Source of the DNA: a virus
Virus record (IMG/VR): IMGVR_UViG_3300047200_000500
Span: 62,001 to 126,000 of that record
DNA length: 64,000 nucleotides
Reading direction: 5' to 3' (one strand)
The notes below the pieces were generated by a model. The model searched no databases. It worked only from the letters and a program-made list of their open reading frames with translations, and had not been told where the DNA came from. Shown here in pieces: positions 26,213-35,181 of this stretch. Position 1 is the stretch's first letter, and each line of letters begins with the position of its first letter. Both the position numbers and the translations under genes were made by a program.

Positions 26213-28128
26213 TCACAAAGGAACAGAAAAAGGAAATTTTAAAAAGATGTAAAGCATCTTTTGTTTATTTCTGTACTAATTTTTGTAAAATCAAGCATCC
26301 TAATGCTGGTATTATACCATTTAATTTGTTTGAATATCAAATTGATTCTGTTAAAGCGTTCCAAGAGGAAGATCGAGTTGTTTATTTGAAATGTCGTCAA
26401 AGTGGTATTTCTACATTAACTGGTGCATATGCTTTGTGGACTGCGATGTTTCATTCAAATAAAAAAGTTCTAGTTGTTAGTAAACGAGACGAAGATGCCA
26501 TAGCTTATTTAGACAGAAATATCAAGTTCGTTTATGAAAATCTTCCTGCAGAGATATTTCATTGTACATTTGGTGATCCTCGTTCTGGGATGAATAGAAA
26601 ATATGCACCTCCAAAATTATGGAATGAACATACTGTAGGATTCTTTCAAGGTTCTGAAATTAAATCATTAACTAGTTCTAAAGATACTCTTCGTTCTAAT
26701 ACCGCTTCATTAGTTATTATAGATGAGGCCGCGTTTATAGTTGAAATGGAAGCAATGTGGCTTGCTGGTCAGCCGACTTTAATGCATGGTGGTCGCGTAA
26801 TAGTTATCAGTACAACTAATGGACGTGGTGGATGGTATTATAATACTATTGAAGACGCTAAAGAGAATAAAAATCAATTTAAAGTAATTGAAATTCCATG
26901 GCACAAGATGAATTGGGTAATTGAATTCGTTGACGATATAACAAGACGTAAAGTTAGAATCGCACCGTGTGACAATATTGTAAAATGCACAACAGAAGAA
27001 GATAAAGCAAAATATGGTGAATTTAAGAGTCCATGGTTAGAACGCCAATACAGGGAACTTCAAGAAAAAGGTGAATCTTGGAAATTTAGGCAAGAAATAT
27101 TAATGGAATTTATTGGTGCTGGTAATACTGTATTAGACAAGGATTCAATTACTAGAGTGACAGAGGAAGCAGATTCTAGTTATAAAATGATTGATAAGCC
27201 GGTGGCCTATGTAAATCCTAACATTAATGAACGTTCTTACCTTGATTTCAATAAGTGTTTGTGGATTTGGAACATGCCGGTGAGAAGGAGATCGCCAATT
27301 GTTGATGCCACTAGCAGAATTATTAAACCTGGGGATGATGGACACAGATATGCAATAGGTGCTGACGTTTCGACAGGCGAATCAACTGACTATCATGGTG
27401 CTGAAATTATTGATGTAACTGAATCTGAACAAGTCGCAGAATTAAAGTTAAAATGCCCCATAGATGAATTTTCTAAGATGCTTGATTATCTTGGAAGATT
27501 TTACAATAATGCCCTTCTCATTGTTGAGCGTACTGGCATAGGTGAGGCAGTAATCCAAGATTTAAGGAATACTTTATTCTATCCTAATTTATTTTATAGA
27601 AGGTTGCCTAATGGTCATAAAGATAAGAGGGCTGGATTTCCAACAGGTTCAACCACTAAAGGATTTATAGTAAAAGCCATAACAGAAAATATTGGTGTTG
27701 GAGATAGGGGAATAAAGTTTAAATCGTCCAGATTAATAAGAGAATTAAATTGTTTTATTCACCTTGGTAATGGCAGGGTAGGAAATGAGCCAGGCGCTGG
27801 TAATAATGATGACTTGGTTATATCATCTGGCTTAGCGTGTATGGGAATTATTGAAGCAATGCAGACCCCATCTGGTCTGTTACCAATGAGTTCGCAAAGT
27901 GTTTCTGATGTTTATGATGAGAAATTAACTATGACAATGGATGATATAATTCAAAAAGGTGGACATAATCTAATGTTTCCAATTATGACTACTACTGAAA
28001 CTGATGATTTTAAAACTGTTGAACAGACATTGATGCAATTTGCCACTCAACTAGGTGGTATAACAATGGATATGGTTGATAAGAAAAAAGGAATGATACC
28101 TATTAAAGATAAAAAGAAATATTTTTAA
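26209..28128 (+). CDS. 17: Terminase large subunit gp17
   Basis: A 639-residue packaging motor. The ATPase domain has CRQSGIST (Walker A-like, about 62-69), VIIDEAAFI (Walker B, about 169-177) and a coupling motif VISTTNG. The C-terminal RNase H-type nuclease has ADVSTGESTDY (Asp about 385), IVERTGIGEA (Glu about 439) and NDDLV (about 532-536), the three acidic sites expected from T4 gp17 (610 residues). It cuts concatemers and pumps DNA into the prohead through gp20. The GTG start overlaps the gp16-like stop. No intein is present. Confidence 0.95.
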   Translation: MITKEQKKEILKRCKASFVYFCTNFCKIKHPNAGIIPFNLFEYQIDSVKAFQEEDRVVYLKCRQSGISTLTGAYALWTAMFHSNKKVLVVSKRDEDAIAYLDRNIKFVYENLPAEIFHCTFGDPRSGMNRKYAPPKLWNEHTVGFFQGSEIKSLTSSKDTLRSNTASLVIIDEAAFIVEMEAMWLAGQPTLMHGGRVIVISTTNGRGGWYYNTIEDAKENKNQFKVIEIPWHKMNWVIEFVDDITRRKVRIAPCDNIVKCTTEEDKAKYGEFKSPWLERQYRELQEKGESWKFRQEILMEFIGAGNTVLDKDSITRVTEEADSSYKMIDKPVAYVNPNINERSYLDFNKCLWIWNMPVRRRSPIVDATSRIIKPGDDGHRYAIGADVSTGESTDYHGAEIIDVTESEQVAELKLKCPIDEFSKMLDYLGRFYNNALLIVERTGIGEAVIQDLRNTLFYPNLFYRRLPNGHKDKRAGFPTGSTTKGFIVKAITENIGVGDRGIKFKSSRLIRELNCFIHLGNGRVGNEPGAGNNDDLVISSGLACMGIIEAMQTPSGLLPMSSQSVSDVYDEKLTMTMDDIIQKGGHNLMFPIMTTTETDDFKTVEQTLMQFATQLGGITMDMVDKKKGMIPIKDKKKYF

Positions 28129-28169
28129 TATGAAAACTGTATTTGGTATTATCTAAGTAAATATAAATC

Positions 28170-29867
28170 ATGAGTTTTGTATTATTTGATAAAATCAGAT
28201 TATTATTTAAACGTAGTAATATATATTCACATGAAAACATTTTACAAAATCAACCAGATATTTCGAAGGTTTATACTAATCAAAATAATATAATTGATCT
28301 TCATGATCCCTCTTTTTATATTGAACAAAGTAATGTACAAATAAATAGACTCGAAAGATATAAAGACTACGACCAGATGAATGAGGTTGGCGAAATATCG
28401 CTAGCCTTAGATTTATATGCTGATGAATGTTCACTTAGAGATCCTGAGAGAAACCATTCAGTATTTGTTAAAACATCTAGTATTAGATTAAAGCAAGAAA
28501 TAGAAGATTTGTTATATAATACTCTTAATATAGATTCTCAAATTAGACCAATTGCTAGATATTTATCTAAATATGGTGATTATGCTTGTGAAATAGTAAC
28601 GACTTCCAATAGAGATGGTGTTGCATCTATCAAGACAATGTATATGTATAATTTTACTAGAGTTGAAACTAAATTTGGTGATTTGGTTGGATTCTTTTAT
28701 CAATTACCTGGCGAAAAGCCAATATATTACCATCCATGGCAAGTTGCTCATATAAGACTTACTGATTTTGAACAATTATATATGCCATATGGCAGATCAA
28801 TACTTGAAGGTGCTCGTCGTGATTGGCGCAGATTACGGTTAATGGAAGATGCTGCATTAGTATATCGTTTGGTCCGCGCTCCAGAAAAGCGAATCTTTAA
28901 GGTCCCAGTTGGTAATTTACCTCCTAAAGAACGTGAACAATATATCCAGATTATAGCTAGACGGTTTAAGAAACATAAATTTATTGATCCTGTTACTGGC
29001 GCAATGAATGAAAAATATGCACCTCACATTCAAGATGATGATTATTGGGTTCCTGTAACATCAGATGGCACAGGGGTTGAAATTGACACATTGAAGGGCG
29101 CTGAAAATCTTGATGCCATTGCTGATATTGAATATTTCAAAAAGAAAATGATATCAGCACTTAAGATACCATTTAATAGAGTTGGACTAGCTCAAGAGGG
29201 TTCAGATGCCAGTAAGACGGTGGCCCAACAATCTCCAGAATTTGCTAAAGCTATTCAATGGATACAAGACCAATTAATAGTTGGCATCAAGAAAATAGTA
29301 TTAGTGCATCTTGCTCTTAGAGGGTTTAGTGTTGATGATATGAAAGATTTTGAGCTTAGCATGACTTCTGCTAGTGCTATTGATGAACTTTATAGGATTG
29401 AAACTTGGGCTAGTAGGGTTGACATAATGGGTGGATTAAAAGAACTTAAAATATTCCCAGATGAATGGATTGTAGAGAAATTTACAGATCTTACCAAAGA
29501 TGAGCTTGAAGTTATCAAGAGAACTATGGATATGAAGAAATCGCAGGAGAGCGGCGGTGAAGAGGGAGAAGATTTCTTTGAAGATGTTAATATAAAATCA
29601 TTGGTCATAAATGAAAGAAAAGTTGATTTAAAGGAAGCTGTTGAAAAAGTTGCTGCTGCAAAGATCAAATTTGGCCCTCATGCATCGTTTAATAAATTAT
29701 TAAATGAAAATGAATTTGATGGAATAACGCATAAAGGTAAAAGGCTTGAATCAGGCATTGAGAAAAAAGATCAAGTTATTACTGAAATGAAGACTTTTTT
29801 GGAAAGTATTAGTTCAGAAGAGGTATTAACTGAAGACACTGGCATAACAGCTGCAGATGTACCCTGA
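28170..29867 (+). CDS. 20: Portal protein gp20
   Basis: A 565-residue portal of T4 gp20 type (524 residues). Recognisable blocks are YGDYACEIV, an HPWQVAHIRL segment, YGRSILEGARRDWRRLRLMEDA and ALKIPFNRVGL. The dodecameric portal is the head vertex for DNA entry and the docking site of gp17 and later gp13. The C-terminal ~70 residues are charged. The ATG is preceded by GTAAATATAAATC and no Shine-Dalgarno. Followed by the prohead core and protease genes, as in T4. Confidence 0.93.
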   Translation: MSFVLFDKIRLLFKRSNIYSHENILQNQPDISKVYTNQNNIIDLHDPSFYIEQSNVQINRLERYKDYDQMNEVGEISLALDLYADECSLRDPERNHSVFVKTSSIRLKQEIEDLLYNTLNIDSQIRPIARYLSKYGDYACEIVTTSNRDGVASIKTMYMYNFTRVETKFGDLVGFFYQLPGEKPIYYHPWQVAHIRLTDFEQLYMPYGRSILEGARRDWRRLRLMEDAALVYRLVRAPEKRIFKVPVGNLPPKEREQYIQIIARRFKKHKFIDPVTGAMNEKYAPHIQDDDYWVPVTSDGTGVEIDTLKGAENLDAIADIEYFKKKMISALKIPFNRVGLAQEGSDASKTVAQQSPEFAKAIQWIQDQLIVGIKKIVLVHLALRGFSVDDMKDFELSMTSASAIDELYRIETWASRVDIMGGLKELKIFPDEWIVEKFTDLTKDELEVIKRTMDMKKSQESGGEEGEDFFEDVNIKSLVINERKVDLKEAVEKVAAAKIKFGPHASFNKLLNENEFDGITHKGKRLESGIEKKDQVITEMKTFLESISSEEVLTEDTGITAADVP

Positions 29868-29905
29868 TAAAATATATCAACGCAAAAATACCCTAAATTA
29901 AGGTA

Positions 29906-32008
29906 ATGAGCATGAATAAGCAACCGACTCTTGCCACCTCCAAAGTTACGATGGATGCTCGCAAGTTGCTGAGCACTATCAACCAAGGATATGCAGGTCA
30001 GATATCGGTCATGGAGAACCGACTGCAAAAACTTGGACTGGAATTAAACAGAAAATTCCGTTTAGTTTCTCTTGCCAATAATGCATTAATGTTTGAAGAT
30101 GTAAAGTCTAATAATTATTACCGTGCTGATTATAAGATTGCTGAGCATCAAATTACTCTTGAAAATATTAAACAGATTGTTGTTGTTGATGAAAAGAAAC
30201 CAGAAATCTTTAATAAAGCTTGCCGTGAGTTAGTAGAAGCTATTGAAAATGATGATTCTTCAAAGGCTGATAAGATTTTTGGACAGATAGAGAAGGGGTA
30301 TTGCACACCTAATGTTATTCCTGAGAGTGGCATAGTTAAGACTCGTGATGGTGTTGTTCAGCGCATTCATATCAATGAATCTATCATATCAGAATCAATA
30401 TATCCAGTATTAGTGAAGACAATTAAGGAATCAATTACTTCTGCAAAGATGGTCATTAAAGAAGGTGTAATAACCTATAATGACCAGAATGTGAAATTAC
30501 CTGTATCTAAGTTAACTTTACGTCAGGTTAACGCTCGCCACATGAGGAATGTGGCTGAGAGTGCTTATCAGAGTGATAATTTTGGTAAGCTTATCAAGGC
30601 TTGTGCCGCTCACATTTCTAATGCTAATATTCGCGAGGCTATCAAACTGTCTAAGGATTTCTTAACTGAAGAGCAGGAATTCACTCTCCTCAATAAGGAT
30701 GAGTTTGGAACATTAATTGAAAATACTTTATTCTCGAATGGTATCTTTAATCATAAGATAGTAGAGGATACCGCAAACACCCTTTGGGAAACCAATTGTT
30801 TTGTTAATAAAGATGCCATCTTGAAGGAATGGAAGATAGCTGCTGAAGATATTAAGTCAAAGAATTTAACTGAAAATGTTAAGTTACTTGAGGATGTTTC
30901 AAATAATCCAAAGAAGTTCTCTGAAGCTTATGATTCATTTGTTAAATCAGTTCTTGTTGAGGACATGTCATCCAAGGCTGTAAAGGCCCAAGCATACCTC
31001 AATATGCTCAAACTGGTCAAGAATGTTGTTTCTGGATCTGACGCTGACGCTGCAGTACAGGGAGCAGTGGATGATCTTGTAATTCGTCTTGAGAGTGATA
31101 TTAATAATATTGATGATGCAACCCTTTATGAAGTTGAAGATTTACTCGCCACAGTTGGTTCTGATTTAATCACAGACGTTCAGACACTTGGCGATTTCAA
31201 CAAGATACCTGAGCCTCAAGCTGTTGACCAGTTTGGTGCACCTTCTGATATTGAAGGTGAATTTGCTGGTGATATGGGTGAAGACTTTGTTGCCCCATCA
31301 GTTGGCGGTGCAGGCGGAATGGGTGAGGCTGGTGCTGCTGGCGATATGGGTGCTCCTACCGCAGACATGGGCGCTCCGGCCAGTGCAACTCCTGGTGCAG
31401 AAGGTGGCATAGAAGTAGCTCCTGAGGTAGTTCCTGGTGCTGAAGAGGAAGAGGAAGAGCCAGTACTAGATAGTAAGAAAGTTGACGGAAAGGCTATTAG
31501 TGAAAATTCTGATTATAATACTCCCAAAATTGATGAAAATTTAAAAGTCAATGAAAGCTATGGTGAAAGCGATAAGCCATGGGAAAAGAAGGATGATAAG
31601 AAAGTAGAAGACAAAGTGGAAGACAAAAAGGATGATAAGAAAGTAGAAGAATCACTTGTTGCTGTTGCTAATAGTGATGAAAAACTCATTGAAATAGTCA
31701 GCGCTGCAATGAATGCAGATGACAAAACTGATGATGAAGTTAAAAAAGCTGATCCAGCCCCTGCCGCTGATAAACCAGAAGGTGAATTAATTCAAGATTG
31801 CGATGAACCAGTGGTTAAAGAGGACAGCAATATAACTGATCCTGATAGCAAGAACTATGCTGGCCACCAAGATGATAAGAAAGATCATGAAGGCGTGAAG
31901 AGAAATAATCCTCCTAAATTCAGTGATGAAGATTTTAATGGTACCGAAAAAGCTAAAACTGGCAAGGATAAGCCAGAAGCCGGTCTGACAAGCGCTACTA
32001 AGGAATAA
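29906..32008 (+). CDS. Probable prohead core protein (large, acidic C-terminus)
   Basis: About 700 residues; the ATG at 29912 is an alternative start with better spacing from AAGG. Residues 1-430 are helical and mixed-charge; residues about 440-520 are Gly/Ala/Pro-rich (AGGMGEAGAAGDMGAPTADM), and the remainder is a repetitive acidic Lys-Asp/Glu tail (KKDDKKVEDKVEDKKDDKK). In T4 the genes between portal and protease (67, 68) encode small core proteins; this much larger gene occupies the same place. A core or internal role is inferred from position and acidity. No enzyme motif seen. Confidence 0.6.
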   Translation: MSMNKQPTLATSKVTMDARKLLSTINQGYAGQISVMENRLQKLGLELNRKFRLVSLANNALMFEDVKSNNYYRADYKIAEHQITLENIKQIVVVDEKKPEIFNKACRELVEAIENDDSSKADKIFGQIEKGYCTPNVIPESGIVKTRDGVVQRIHINESIISESIYPVLVKTIKESITSAKMVIKEGVITYNDQNVKLPVSKLTLRQVNARHMRNVAESAYQSDNFGKLIKACAAHISNANIREAIKLSKDFLTEEQEFTLLNKDEFGTLIENTLFSNGIFNHKIVEDTANTLWETNCFVNKDAILKEWKIAAEDIKSKNLTENVKLLEDVSNNPKKFSEAYDSFVKSVLVEDMSSKAVKAQAYLNMLKLVKNVVSGSDADAAVQGAVDDLVIRLESDINNIDDATLYEVEDLLATVGSDLITDVQTLGDFNKIPEPQAVDQFGAPSDIEGEFAGDMGEDFVAPSVGGAGGMGEAGAAGDMGAPTADMGAPASATPGAEGGIEVAPEVVPGAEEEEEEPVLDSKKVDGKAISENSDYNTPKIDENLKVNESYGESDKPWEKKDDKKVEDKVEDKKDDKKVEESLVAVANSDEKLIEIVSAAMNADDKTDDEVKKADPAPAADKPEGELIQDCDEPVVKEDSNITDPDSKNYAGHQDDKKDHEGVKRNNPPKFSDEDFNGTEKAKTGKDKPEAGLTSATKE

Positions 32009-32013
32009 GGGTC

Positions 32014-32670
32014 ATGCAGGTCCTATCCAATAGAGTGATTACTAAAAATCAGGTAATCCGGGATTATTACCCTCTCAAGGTAATAAAGCAGGACTCTATA
32101 CTTGCCGAATCGGCAAATGGATCACCAAAGCGTCAGGTTACACGTCTAACCAGTTTGGTTCAAAAAGCTGAAGATCCAAACGAGAATGGTAGAATCTATC
32201 CACTTGAAGTAATGACTGAGAGTGTTAAAGCTATACAGCCAATGTTGAAAGAGCGTTCAATCTTGGGTGAGATGGATCACCCAGATGATGCTAAAATTCA
32301 TACAGAAAATGCTTGCATATTGTTAACTAAGTTATGGATGGAAGGCAAGAATGTTTATGGTCAGTTTGAGATCCTTGAAGGAATGCCTAAGGGGCAGATG
32401 CTCAAGGCTCTAATTGACCAAGATGTAAGAGTCTGCATTAGTAGTCGTGGTGTGGGTGATCTTGAATCGTATCTTAGTGAAGATGGTAATGAGTTTAATA
32501 GAGTTCTTCCAGGATTTAAGTTCGTAACCTTTGATGCTGTTAATGAACCTAGTGTTAATGGTACTAATCTTAGCATAATGGAAAGCAAGATCCGTGTTGC
32601 TCGTAGCAAGTCACGTATTGATCTTGAAAAACAGTTCCTCACTGAGACCAAACTTACTTTCAGAGTTTGA
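32014..32670 (+). CDS. 21: Prohead core protease gp21
   Basis: A 218-residue serine protease of the T4 gp21/herpesvirus-assemblin type. The catalytic His is in GEMDHPDD (H89), the Ser in CISSRGVGD (S143/S144), and the family tail FVTFDAVNEPSV follows. It degrades the scaffold and trims gp23 after [LI]-x-E. Its own N-terminus has SILAE-SANG (E32), a likely self-cleavage site. Length equals T4 gp21 (212). The gene position between core protein and scaffold genes matches T4. Confidence 0.9.
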   Translation: MQVLSNRVITKNQVIRDYYPLKVIKQDSILAESANGSPKRQVTRLTSLVQKAEDPNENGRIYPLEVMTESVKAIQPMLKERSILGEMDHPDDAKIHTENACILLTKLWMEGKNVYGQFEILEGMPKGQMLKALIDQDVRVCISSRGVGDLESYLSEDGNEFNRVLPGFKFVTFDAVNEPSVNGTNLSIMESKIRVARSKSRIDLEKQFLTETKLTFRV

Positions 32671-32722
32671 TCAAATATATTTCAACCACCATTTTCAAAA
32701 CCTAAGTCAAGGAATAAATCAA

Positions 32723-33718
32723 ATGGATCGCGCTACAATAATCAAAGCCCTTAAAGAAGAGATTGATGCCGTCGAAAAGGCTGATGGCAAGGGTGTTGCT
32801 AAAAAAGAAGTAAAGGAAGTTAGTGGAGTTAGTGCTGATGGAAAATCAGAAAAAATCAAGCTTAGTGGTGGTGAAACCACAGTTGGTGGTGATGCTGGTG
32901 GCGTGACTAAAGGTGGCAAGCCTGCCGAAGGTTGCTGTGAACCGGCTATTGAAAAGGCTGATGGTAAATCAGTGGCTTCAGCTAAGACAGGCGATGCCAA
33001 AGTTGGTGGCGGAGCAGCTGACGGTAAAGCAGTTTGCACTGCTGATGGTAAATCAGTAGCTACTGCTGATGCCAAGATCAGTCCAGACCTTAAGGGGATG
33101 GACAATGCAGTTGGTGAGAGTATAACCCTCCCTCATGATGTACTGGTCGAGATGAATGGCAAGCAGATGACTCTTAAGGCTGGCACCAAGGTGTGCTTAG
33201 TCAAGGAAGAGGAAGAGTGCGAGAAAAATGATGAGAAAAAGAAAAATGAAGAGCCGCCTGTCGCAGCAGAACCTGGGGCTTCAGTAACTGTTGAAGACAA
33301 TAAAAAGAGTAATAAGGTTGTTAATGAGGAAATTCCTGATTTCCTTAAAGATGAAGGAACTAAAGATGCTGGCGAAGAGGCTGGCGAAGAGGCTGGCGAA
33401 GAGGCTGGCGAAGAGGCTGGCGAAGAGGCTGGCGAGGGCGAAGTAGAATTTGGTGCTGGTGACATGCCAAGTGATGAAGCAGATCTGCCCGCCATAGTTG
33501 AACCGGAGAAGGAAATTGAAGGAAGTGCACTTGATAAGATTGTAGCCTCTCTCGATACCCTGGCTGATAGCTTCCGTGAGTTTGCTGCAGAAGAGAAGAG
33601 CGAACCACAGCATGGTGGTGAGGAAGCTGGTACTGGTGAGAAGGAAGAGAAGGAAAATACTGAGTTTAATACTCAACTTGAGTCATTCAGCAAGAGAAAA
33701 GGTAAACTGATCAAGTAA
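32723..33718 (+). CDS. Repetitive acidic prohead/core protein
   Basis: Starting at ATG 32723 (AAGGAATAAATCA upstream) the product is 331 residues. The first 115 residues contain about five copies of an ADGK-(S/G/A)-V motif separated by Gly/Ala linkers; the middle is Lys/Glu-rich; residues about 217-236 are five exact AGEE/GEEA tetrapeptides from a 12-bp DNA repeat; and the C-terminus has a helix (LDKIVASLDTLADSFREF). Position between protease and scaffold suggests an internal head component. No family recognised. The frame extends upstream into gp21, but 32723 is the natural start. Confidence 0.6.
   Translation: MDRATIIKALKEEIDAVEKADGKGVAKKEVKEVSGVSADGKSEKIKLSGGETTVGGDAGGVTKGGKPAEGCCEPAIEKADGKSVASAKTGDAKVGGGAADGKAVCTADGKSVATADAKISPDLKGMDNAVGESITLPHDVLVEMNGKQMTLKAGTKVCLVKEEEECEKNDEKKKNEEPPVAAEPGASVTVEDNKKSNKVVNEEIPDFLKDEGTKDAGEEAGEEAGEEAGEEAGEEAGEGEVEFGAGDMPSDEADLPAIVEPEKEIEGSALDKIVASLDTLADSFREFAAEEKSEPQHGGEEAGTGEKEEKENTEFNTQLESFSKRKGKLIK
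33371..33430. repeat. Five 12-bp tandem repeats (GGCGAAGAGGCT)
   Basis: GGCGAAGAGGCT is repeated five times without change at 33371-33430, then degenerates (GGCGAGGGCGAA). It encodes Gly-Glu-Glu-Ala repeats in the acidic core protein. Exact identity suggests recent slippage expansion and probable length variation among relatives. Confidence 0.95.
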
Positions 33719-33744
33719 TTAGTCAATACAGTTATTGCAACTGA

Positions 33745-33785
33745 TTTCACCCCAGGCTAAAAAGCTTGGGGTGAAAAGTTTTTGG
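33745..33785 (+). terminator. Terminator after the repetitive core protein gene
   Basis: TTTCACCCCAGGC (33745-33757) pairs with GCTTGGGGTGAAA (33764-33776) around TAAAAA, 13 bp with one G-U, followed by AGTTTTT. It ends the unit that starts with the core protein/protease genes. Confidence 0.85.
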
Positions 33786-33798
33786 ACAAAGATATAAT

Positions 33799-34254
33799 AT
33801 GAAGTTGTCACTGATAAATGAGTCTAATAGAGAAGATAGAGAAATACTATCAAGACAAGCTGAATTTGAAACAGTTCTTTTATATGAGCCAGAATTTGAA
33901 TCAATGGAAAATTATGAAATTTTAGATTATTGCACGAAACAATTTACTACTAATACTCCTCCTGGTATAACACCAATAAATGCCAAAGTAATATGTGCTG
34001 ATACTAAAAATGTGGATGATGATAGATTATTTAAAGCTGTTTTTGTAACTTCAATTGAAGATTTCATAAGAAATTCGATAGAGTATGACAATGATGTGTA
34101 TGATATATTAGATGGTATTAAGGTTGCCACCCATGATAAATCAATTATGGCGGCAGCCAATAGATTTATGAGAGACAAATCAAATAATTTTAAAGTAGCA
34201 AAAATTGGTGGTGGAAATGAAATATCAGATATTGATGTTACTCAACAATTTTAG
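33799..34254 (+). CDS. Hypothetical protein with MKLSxINE leader
   Basis: A 151-residue protein, acidic, no domain recognised. It opens MKLSLINE-SNRE, an [LI]-x-E leader shared with several other genes in the window (for example 50967-51323, MKLSTINE-STD) and like the capsid-targeting peptides cleaved by T4 gp21. Position in the head module supports a possible internal head protein. The ATG follows GATATAAT without a Shine-Dalgarno. Confidence 0.6.
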   Translation: MKLSLINESNREDREILSRQAEFETVLLYEPEFESMENYEILDYCTKQFTTNTPPGITPINAKVICADTKNVDDDRLFKAVFVTSIEDFIRNSIEYDNDVYDILDGIKVATHDKSIMAAANRFMRDKSNNFKVAKIGGGNEISDIDVTQQF

Positions 34255-34255
34255 T

Positions 34256-34414
34256 ATGAAACTTTCATCAATTAATGATAGGGCACCAAAAGATAAGAAG
34301 GTTGTAGATCTTAGGAGTAAACCAGAAGAAGATAAAGTAATAGATGCCAGAACACCATCAAAGAAAAATGATGGTTTAGGTAAAGGATGGAGAACGTTGC
34401 GTCAAGATGCGTAA
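34256..34414 (+). CDS. Small hypothetical protein with MKLS leader
   Basis: The ATG at 34256 lies one base after the previous stop and encodes 52 residues, MKLSSINDRAPKDKK..., highly charged and probably disordered, ending GKGWRTLRQDA. The leader resembles that of the upstream gene, with Asp in place of Glu at the putative cleavage site. Its 3' end overlaps by 13 bp the end of the convergent minus-strand gene. Frame open further upstream (34205), but the MKLS start is preferred. Confidence 0.5.
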   Translation: MKLSSINDRAPKDKKVVDLRSKPEEDKVIDARTPSKKNDGLGKGWRTLRQDA

Positions 34415-35043
34415 TCTGTCTGATATTTGTATTGTTTAAAATAATGCTCAACAAATAATTTTTTGTCGTCGTTTTCTTCTAAATCTATAAGTATCTTATT
34501 ATTAATGAAGAAATTAAATTTATGTATGCCTAAATAATAGTTTTCTTCAAATCTTATATTGTTATTGGTCAATTTCTTTTTTAAATCGTTATGATCACGA
34601 GTTCCAAATTTCAAGTTCATCTCCTTTTTGTCCTTAGCTGTTAATACTTTAATTCTATAATCATCATCTAGCCATTTATTTTTTATCTTATTTGATATGT
34701 CTTCCCTATAATTTTTGGACTTCCATAATTTTTTAACTCTGTTACTATTATCTGATTTATTTTTGGAATCTTGGTAAAATTTCCTCAATGATTTACTTAT
34801 TTTATCTGCATTTTTAGCATTGTTGATAGTTGCTATCATACTCATTTTGGATTTTACAACGCTACTAGCTAATTTCTCCAGTGATCTTTCTTTAGATTCA
34901 TGTTTAAATTTTTTAGATTGGGTGGTTTTTTTGATTTTGCAATTTCTGCATATGAATTTTTTGGGGTCGTTTCTTGATAACCATCTGTTTAGAAATTCAT
35001 ATTCTGTTTGGCATTCTTTACATGTGGCTTTAATTTTGTTCAT
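34402..35043 (-). CDS. Candidate homing-endonuclease-like protein with zinc finger
   Basis: A 213-residue basic protein on the opposite strand, inside the head module. It has an N-terminal four-Cys zinc-finger pattern (CKECQTEYEF and, later, ICRNCKIKK), a Lys-rich middle with repeated segments (KSLRKFYQDS, RVKKLWKSKNYRED, KIKNKWLDDDYR) similar to DNA-binding repeats of phage homing endonucleases, and a C-terminal FNFFINNKILIDLEEND, which could be an EDxHD/Vsr-like catalytic strand. No complete catalytic set can be claimed. Opposite strand, AT-rich and between scaffold genes all fit an inserted selfish gene. Confidence 0.5.
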   Translation of the reverse strand: MNKIKATCKECQTEYEFLNRWLSRNDPKKFICRNCKIKKTTQSKKFKHESKERSLEKLASSVVKSKMSMIATINNAKNADKISKSLRKFYQDSKNKSDNSNRVKKLWKSKNYREDISNKIKNKWLDDDYRIKVLTAKDKKEMNLKFGTRDHNDLKKKLTNNNIRFEENYYLGIHKFNFFINNKILIDLEENDDKKLFVEHYFKQYKYQTDYAS

Positions 35044-35181
35044 ATAGTGTTCGAAATTATTTATTTACAGTGAAATACATTCATAATTATACTAAATTAC
35101 TTGTTGATTAACAAAATTACAATAACGGGTGAATTAATACATAATTCATTCGATTCCGTCACTAAATGACAAGGAAACCAG

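Noticed and set aside
31188-31412. + strand ORF of 74 codons inside the large core protein gene
   Set aside because: Out-of-frame shadow in a Gly/Ala-rich segment; no independent support.
33133-33676. Several minus-strand ORFs over the 12-bp repeats (Ser/Ala/Pro repeats)
   Set aside because: All frames stay open because the unit is 12 bp; only the + strand frame continues sensibly.
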